In this document: positions 30,715-34,521 of the stretch, piece after piece
Numbering within the stretch: position 1 is the stretch's first letter
Layout: every line of letters starts with the position of its first letter
IMG/VR virus record: IMGVR_UViG_3300010368_000043
Location: 1-34,521 of that record
Length of the DNA stretch: 34,521 bases
Direction: 5' to 3' (one strand)
Source of the DNA: a virus
Program-made: the position numbers and the translations under genes
Notes under the pieces: model-generated
Told to the model about the DNA's origin: nothing
Databases searched by the model: none
The model's input: the letters and a program-made list of their open reading frames with translations, nothing else

Positions 30715-32810
30715 GCCGCACGTCCCTTCACTCTGCTGCGCTTCCCCTTCGTGGCCTTCATCAGCCCATGTGCAGGCTTCGCCATCCCTCCCTTACCCAA
30801 GAGGATGGCACCCAGTTCACCCATCGCAACCCGTGCCAAGTCCCGCACGTTGTGCACGACCACAGCCTTCGGGTAATACCGCTGCACCGCCCGCGTCATG
30901 ATGCCGATGCCGACACACTCCACACCCTCACCCTCGATGAAGTCCACGGCGTCCCGCAGGTGCTGCTGATACATGTCCTGCGCCGCGTAATGGCTGCCGC
31001 CCCTCACAAGTTTGTACGAAAACGCTGGCTCGCCATCGCTCAAGACCATCATGACCTTGCGCTTTTCAGGGCGCTTCGCCAGCCTCGTGTACGCTGCGAT
31101 CAGCGCCTCGCTGTCCGCATTGTTCGCGTCCACCGCATCCACAATGCTCACCAGTGGACCCTTCGCATCCACAAGACGATCATCAAACGCCTTGAACAGC
31201 GGCATTTCCAACGGCTCCACACGCCCAAACCCCGGCTTCTTATTTTCCCAGTCGTTGGTAAAGCCGATCACCTCAAGCGCCACACCAGTGCGCCCAACAG
31301 CCTCACAGATTGCCAGCACACAGTCCTGTGCAACCCGCGCTTTCCCGTCTGACGACATGCTGCCGCTCAGGTCCACCACCACCTGCAAGGCGGTATCAAT
31401 GTCCCTGCTCTCGTCCCGCTGCTTGCGTATATCCTTGCGCCCTGCCATCGCCGCAACGAACCGCCGCGTATCCAGCTTGCCGCTCTCCAGATTGCGGTGC
31501 CAGTCCCGCTCCACTCTGGCCATCAGCGCCCGCTCCAGCCCTCGCCGCATCACGTTGACGTCGCCACTCATCTCCGCAACCTTGCGGTTATACACACTGG
31601 CCCGACCACCACGCAGCACACGCATCCAGTGTTCAAACCTACTCTCCCCCACAAAATCTGGCCGCGTCTTCATCTTGGCATGTGGGAACCAGTCATACTT
31701 CTTCGCAGTGCTCACGTAACTCTTGCTCGCATCGACGTCCCCACTACTCAACTTGGCTTCCTTCAACTCCTTCTCCAAGACCTCCCCAATCTCTGGCATC
31801 TTGATCTCTTTCGGCTTCTCCTTCTTCTCGCCATCCGGCTCACCCGTCACGTCCAAGCCTGTCGGCTCGCCATCCTCGCCGTCACCCATCGCGTCTTGGC
31901 CACCATCCTCGGCGTCGCCCTTACCTTCCTCACCGTCTTCGATCTCGGCGTCGGCTTCACCGCCTTCACCCTCACCTTCTTCGGCCTTGCCCTCGGCTTC
32001 ACCTTCGCGCTCACCTTCACCCTCTTTGCCTTCGCCCTCACCTTCTACGTCTTCACGCTCACCCTTCTCACCCTCACCTTCACCCTTGCCTTCACCATCC
32101 TCACCCTCTTCGCACTCACCCTCTGGCCCCTCACCCTCTGCGCCTGACCCTGCGCCTTCACCCAGTTCCTTGGCGATCTTCTCGGCCAGCTTGCAGGCAT
32201 CGACAGTGTTCTTGCACCCTGCCAACTCACCGATCCAGCGCTCCAGTGCCTCCCGCATTGGCGCATCCAGCATGTCCAGCAACTCACCGCACGTGCTTTC
32301 GCCGTACCCCTTACGACCCTCCCACGTCAGGCCCACAGCCACGGCACACGACGGCTCACGCAACTGCTCTTCCGTCACGCGCCCTTCACTCACGGCCAGC
32401 AGCAACTCACGATTGACGCTGGTCGTTGTCGCCCGCAGGTTCTTCTGGCTGCCCGGATAGTCCCGCATGTGCAGACGTTCGATCCGCACATCCTCAAGGG
32501 CTTGCAGGATGTTATCCACCAACGCTGGCCCTTCCTTCGCAATGTTACGGCCTGCGTTCCACCTCTTCCGGTACGGCTGCGCTCCCTTCATGTCGGTGTG
32601 CCTTACGTGCGCACTCTCATGGTCGCCGAACCCCCGCATCACAAGCTGGGTCCATTCATCCACCTCCTTGCCCTCCACCAACGCTGGATAGTAGATCACA
32701 CTGCCGTCCGTCCTTGCCCCCTTGCCTTCGAACACCACCTTGATGTCCTTCTTTCTCCCAAATACTTCACTCGTTCCCGTCATCTCATGTTGAAACATAT
32801 CGCTACGCAT
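30711..32810 (-). CDS. CobT-like VWA protein with HExxH motif and long acidic linker
   Basis: 699 residues from ATG 32810 (GAGGAGA upstream; a longer frame to 32873 lacks one). Order: N-terminal helical domain with DHESAH (H64-H68 form HExxH) in a segment GFGDHESAHVRHTD; a roughly 120-residue Gly/Glu/Asp low-complexity region (about 215-335); then a C-terminal von Willebrand A domain with the MIDAS pattern DLSGSMS (D480, S482, S484), a later Asp in the VSIVDAVDA segment, and SDGEP. CobT is the VWA partner of AAA+ CobS in aerobic cobalt chelation; CobST-like pairs also occur in phages. No CobN chelatase subunit is in this window, so a general AAA+/VWA remodelling role is equally likely. Confidence 0.82.
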   Translation of the reverse strand: MRSDMFQHEMTGTSEVFGRKKDIKVVFEGKGARTDGSVIYYPALVEGKEVDEWTQLVMRGFGDHESAHVRHTDMKGAQPYRKRWNAGRNIAKEGPALVDNILQALEDVRIERLHMRDYPGSQKNLRATTTSVNRELLLAVSEGRVTEEQLREPSCAVAVGLTWEGRKGYGESTCGELLDMLDAPMREALERWIGELAGCKNTVDACKLAEKIAKELGEGAGSGAEGEGPEGECEEGEDGEGKGEGEGEKGEREDVEGEGEGKEGEGEREGEAEGKAEEGEGEGGEADAEIEDGEEGKGDAEDGGQDAMGDGEDGEPTGLDVTGEPDGEKKEKPKEIKMPEIGEVLEKELKEAKLSSGDVDASKSYVSTAKKYDWFPHAKMKTRPDFVGESRFEHWMRVLRGGRASVYNRKVAEMSGDVNVMRRGLERALMARVERDWHRNLESGKLDTRRFVAAMAGRKDIRKQRDESRDIDTALQVVVDLSGSMSSDGKARVAQDCVLAICEAVGRTGVALEVIGFTNDWENKKPGFGRVEPLEMPLFKAFDDRLVDAKGPLVSIVDAVDANNADSEALIAAYTRLAKRPEKRKVMMVLSDGEPAFSYKLVRGGSHYAAQDMYQQHLRDAVDFIEGEGVECVGIGIMTRAVQRYYPKAVVVHNVRDLARVAMGELGAILLGKGGMAKPAHGLMKATKGKRSRVKGRAA

Positions 32811-32861
32811 GGTTATCTCCTCTTGCGCTAGTGCTTGATTGTACTCTCGTGTGTGCTGACC

Positions 32862-32910
32862 GAGGCGCGTCACGCCTCAGTCCTTACGGCCCGCCTTGTC
32901 AGCGGGCCGT
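32862..32910 (-). promoter_or_regulatory. Two hairpins between the CobS-like and CobT-like genes
   Basis: ACGGCCCGC (32886-32894) pairs perfectly with GCGGGCCGT (32902-32910) over nine bases with a seven-base loop. GAGGCG (32862-32867) pairs with CGCCTC (32873-32878) around CGTCA. They lie 12 to 60 bases beyond the CobS-like stop and before the CobT-like start. On the coding (-) strand neither is followed by a T-run; on the + strand TTTGCTTT follows the first. They may be an mRNA processing or partial termination site that changes the CobS:CobT ratio. Confidence 0.6.
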
Positions 32911-32922
32911 TTGCTTTCCGGC

Positions 32923-34470
32923 TCAGTAATCGAAGACACGCTGGGCAATACCTGCCAGCACCGCCCTGTCCTGCTGCGTGGCACGATCCAGCACAGACGT
33001 GGACACCGCTTCCTCCACTGCCTTACCCCGCTGGTCCTTGGGCCAGTACGTCGAGTACACGTGGAGCAATTCAGCGAGGTCCATGTACCCCCTTGGCGTG
33101 ATGGGCTGGAGTACAGTCGCATCCTTGAACGCCTGCAAGTGTTCGGTCACATACGCCCCGACCTTCCCTCTCAGGCCCTTATCCAGAGCAGGCGCAGCCT
33201 TCTCGATCAGCTTCATGCGATCCTCAGGTGCCAGATACTTGACTTCCATCCAGCGCTCGAACCTGTCCAGCAGCGCAAGACTTTGCTGCCGTGCACCCTG
33301 ATACATGCCCTTCTCGTCACCCTGTCCGACGGTATTGCCTGTCGCAAACAACCTGCTCATGCCATTGGGCTTCACGATCCGGCCACCATCTTCAAGGATG
33401 CGCAGTCCGTTACCCTCCAGCACAGACTGCATCGCATACATGATGTCTGGCCGTCCGAAGTCGAACTCGTCGAGGCACCCAATCACTGGCCCTCCGATCA
33501 TCTTGGGCAACAGGCCCTCAAGGAACCTGCTCACGGTCACGCCATCCTGCACGATCAGTTCATCCTTGCCGATCAGCATGTCCCGCGTGATGTCGCTGTC
33601 CATGTTCAACCGCATGAAGGGCCAGTGCATCTTGGCCGCAACCTGCTCGACCAAGGTCGTCTTGCCTGAACCCGTATCTCCATGGAGATACATGCGCTTG
33701 TTGCCCACAATGCTGGTCAGCACACGGAACAACTCGAAGGGCCGGAACACGTAGTCCTGATTGACCTGCGGCACATCGGGATGCTCACCCTCCCACGTCC
33801 ACACTGGCACATCAAAGCGGAACGTATCCGCCCCAGCCTCAACCCCGAACACCTCACACGCTGGCTTCACCATCCAGTGGCCCTTCGGCACAGCCCCAGA
33901 GACGCTCTCTACGTGCACCTTATCGCTTGGCTTCATGATCCCCAACGCTGGTGCAGAGACGGCCTTCTCCGCCGCCTCTCTGGCCTCCTGCCGCGCCTTC
34001 TCGGCATCCCCCTTGGCCTTCCGCAAGGCAGCTTCCAGCCCGTTCACCGCCACGACCAGTGTCTTGAGGCTTGGCATTGACGCCGCACTCAGCGTCATGT
34101 CCACCAGCTTCACGACGCTTTCGTCTGTGGGCAGGGTCAGTTCTGTGAACTCGCGCACGTCTACGTCTACGTCTGTCTTCGCCATGTCTGTGTCTTCCTC
34201 TGATGTTGTGTGTGTTGTTGTCTTCGTCGTCTCGTCCAAGGCGTCGTGCAGAACCCCTGAAAGTTCATCCCGCCCAAGCCCTGTGTCGTTCAGCGTCTTC
34301 TCCACGCTCAAGGCAATCAGGCCCTCGTCTGCATCGAGCCAGACTTGGTACATCTTCGGATCATACACGCCGTGCACCCACTCACTGGCCCGCTTCGCCA
34401 GTGCATGAAAGCTCGTCTCTTCGAGGTGCTTACAGAAGGCGTTGATTACCTTCTTCATCAGCACCCGCAT
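32923..34470 (-). CDS. CobS/MoxR-like AAA+ ATPase (reading frame open to the window edge)
   Basis: 515 residues if ATG 34470 is the start; the frame has no stop up to 34521, so the gene may begin outside the window. An alternative start at ATG 34185 has a good AGGAAG site and gives 420 residues. The C-terminal ATPase has Walker A GDTGSGKT (264-271), Walker B CLDEFDF with D334 and E335, a TGN sensor 1 (LFATGNTVGQGD) and an Arg-rich second half, as in CobS/MoxR AAA+ proteins. The N-terminal half holds a charged domain and coiled coil (KAKGDAEKARQEAREAAEKA). It precedes the VWA partner gene by about 110 bases, the usual AAA+/VWA gene pair. Confidence 0.85.
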   Translation of the reverse strand: MRVLMKKVINAFCKHLEETSFHALAKRASEWVHGVYDPKMYQVWLDADEGLIALSVEKTLNDTGLGRDELSGVLHDALDETTKTTTHTTSEEDTDMAKTDVDVDVREFTELTLPTDESVVKLVDMTLSAASMPSLKTLVVAVNGLEAALRKAKGDAEKARQEAREAAEKAVSAPALGIMKPSDKVHVESVSGAVPKGHWMVKPACEVFGVEAGADTFRFDVPVWTWEGEHPDVPQVNQDYVFRPFELFRVLTSIVGNKRMYLHGDTGSGKTTLVEQVAAKMHWPFMRLNMDSDITRDMLIGKDELIVQDGVTVSRFLEGLLPKMIGGPVIGCLDEFDFGRPDIMYAMQSVLEGNGLRILEDGGRIVKPNGMSRLFATGNTVGQGDEKGMYQGARQQSLALLDRFERWMEVKYLAPEDRMKLIEKAAPALDKGLRGKVGAYVTEHLQAFKDATVLQPITPRGYMDLAELLHVYSTYWPKDQRGKAVEEAVSTSVLDRATQQDRAVLAGIAQRVFDY

Positions 34471-34521
34471 CTCGCCTGCGCTGGGTGCTTCGGAAATGTG
34501 TCCACGACCTTGAACATCGCA

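Noticed and set aside
31723-32460. 245-codon Ser/Pro repeat frame on the + strand
   Set aside because: It is the complement of the acidic Gly/Glu linker of the CobT-like protein; Ser-Pro repeats are a mirror of Gly-Glu codons.
32862-32910. Terminator after the CobS-like gene
   Set aside because: Hairpins are real, but no T-run follows on the transcribed (-) strand, so it was entered as a regulatory structure instead.
32923-34470. True cobalamin (B12) biosynthesis operon
   Set aside because: Only CobS- and CobT-like genes are present; the CobN subunit and other cobalamin genes are missing, and AAA+/VWA pairs have many other roles.

Overview
The window looks like part of a temperate tailed phage (or prophage), probably short-tailed. 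A left structural block is read rightward and ends in a run of very large, helical internal-virion-type proteins with no tape-measure or tail-tube genes, as in T7-like podophages. It is followed by amidase, holin and spanin genes. A tyrosine integrase lies further right. Terminase, portal, capsid and DNA polymerase genes are not present and should lie outside the window. Base composition, marine-phage-style gene content and a CobS/CobT-like pair would fit an alphaproteobacterial (roseobacter-like) host, but that is inference; no host gene or tRNA is visible.

Layout. (1) 3-15796, + strand: the tail of a structural gene, a protein with four DUF4214-like repeats, then three proteins that by order and architecture resemble the T7 gp14-gp15-gp16 ejection set. 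The last is a 3128-residue giant carrying two separate HExxH zincin-like motifs and an ADP-ribosyltransferase-like region. A strong hairpin overlaps its ribosome binding site. (2) 15808-16939, +: lysis cassette of T7-lysozyme-like amidase, small two-helix holin, and an Rz/Rz1-like nested spanin pair. (3) 16914-20963, - strand: a compact, overlapping operon for nucleotide metabolism (dCMP deaminase, dATP/dGTP diphosphohydrolase-like) and recombination (Cas4-like nuclease, SSB-like protein, Sak4-like ATPase). (4) 20964-21064: a divergent control region with operator-like half-sites, next to a Cro-like gene and a primase-polymerase/helicase gene on the + strand (21065-23220). (5) 23390-23693: non-coding, with hairpins and operator-like sites. 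(6) 23694-26395, +: zinc-ribbon protein, HNH endonuclease, Holliday-junction-resolvase-like nuclease, an unknown protein and a GH104-like lysozyme. (7) 27637 down to 26451, -: five small stop/start-coupled genes, including a 74-residue release-factor (RF-1) domain homologue lacking the catalytic Gln and a 54-residue membrane protein, ending at a clear intrinsic terminator. (8) 29450 down to 27955, -: LuxR-type HTH regulator coupled to the integrase. (9) 34470 down to 29688, -: CobS-like AAA+ ATPase, CobT-like VWA protein and three small proteins, ending at a second intrinsic terminator.

How the parts may work together. An AGGTGT / GACACCTTA sequence family occurs in four non-coding control regions (about 20.98-21.03, 23.60-23.63, 27.69-27.70 and 29.60 kb). 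This suggests that one regulator, perhaps the Cro-like or the LuxR-type protein, coordinates replication, accessory and integration genes. The giant virion protein probably enters the cell with the DNA and could modify or cleave host proteins early in infection. The AAA+/VWA operon is the least explained module and, with the mini RF-1 protein and the giant protein, the best candidate for new biology here.
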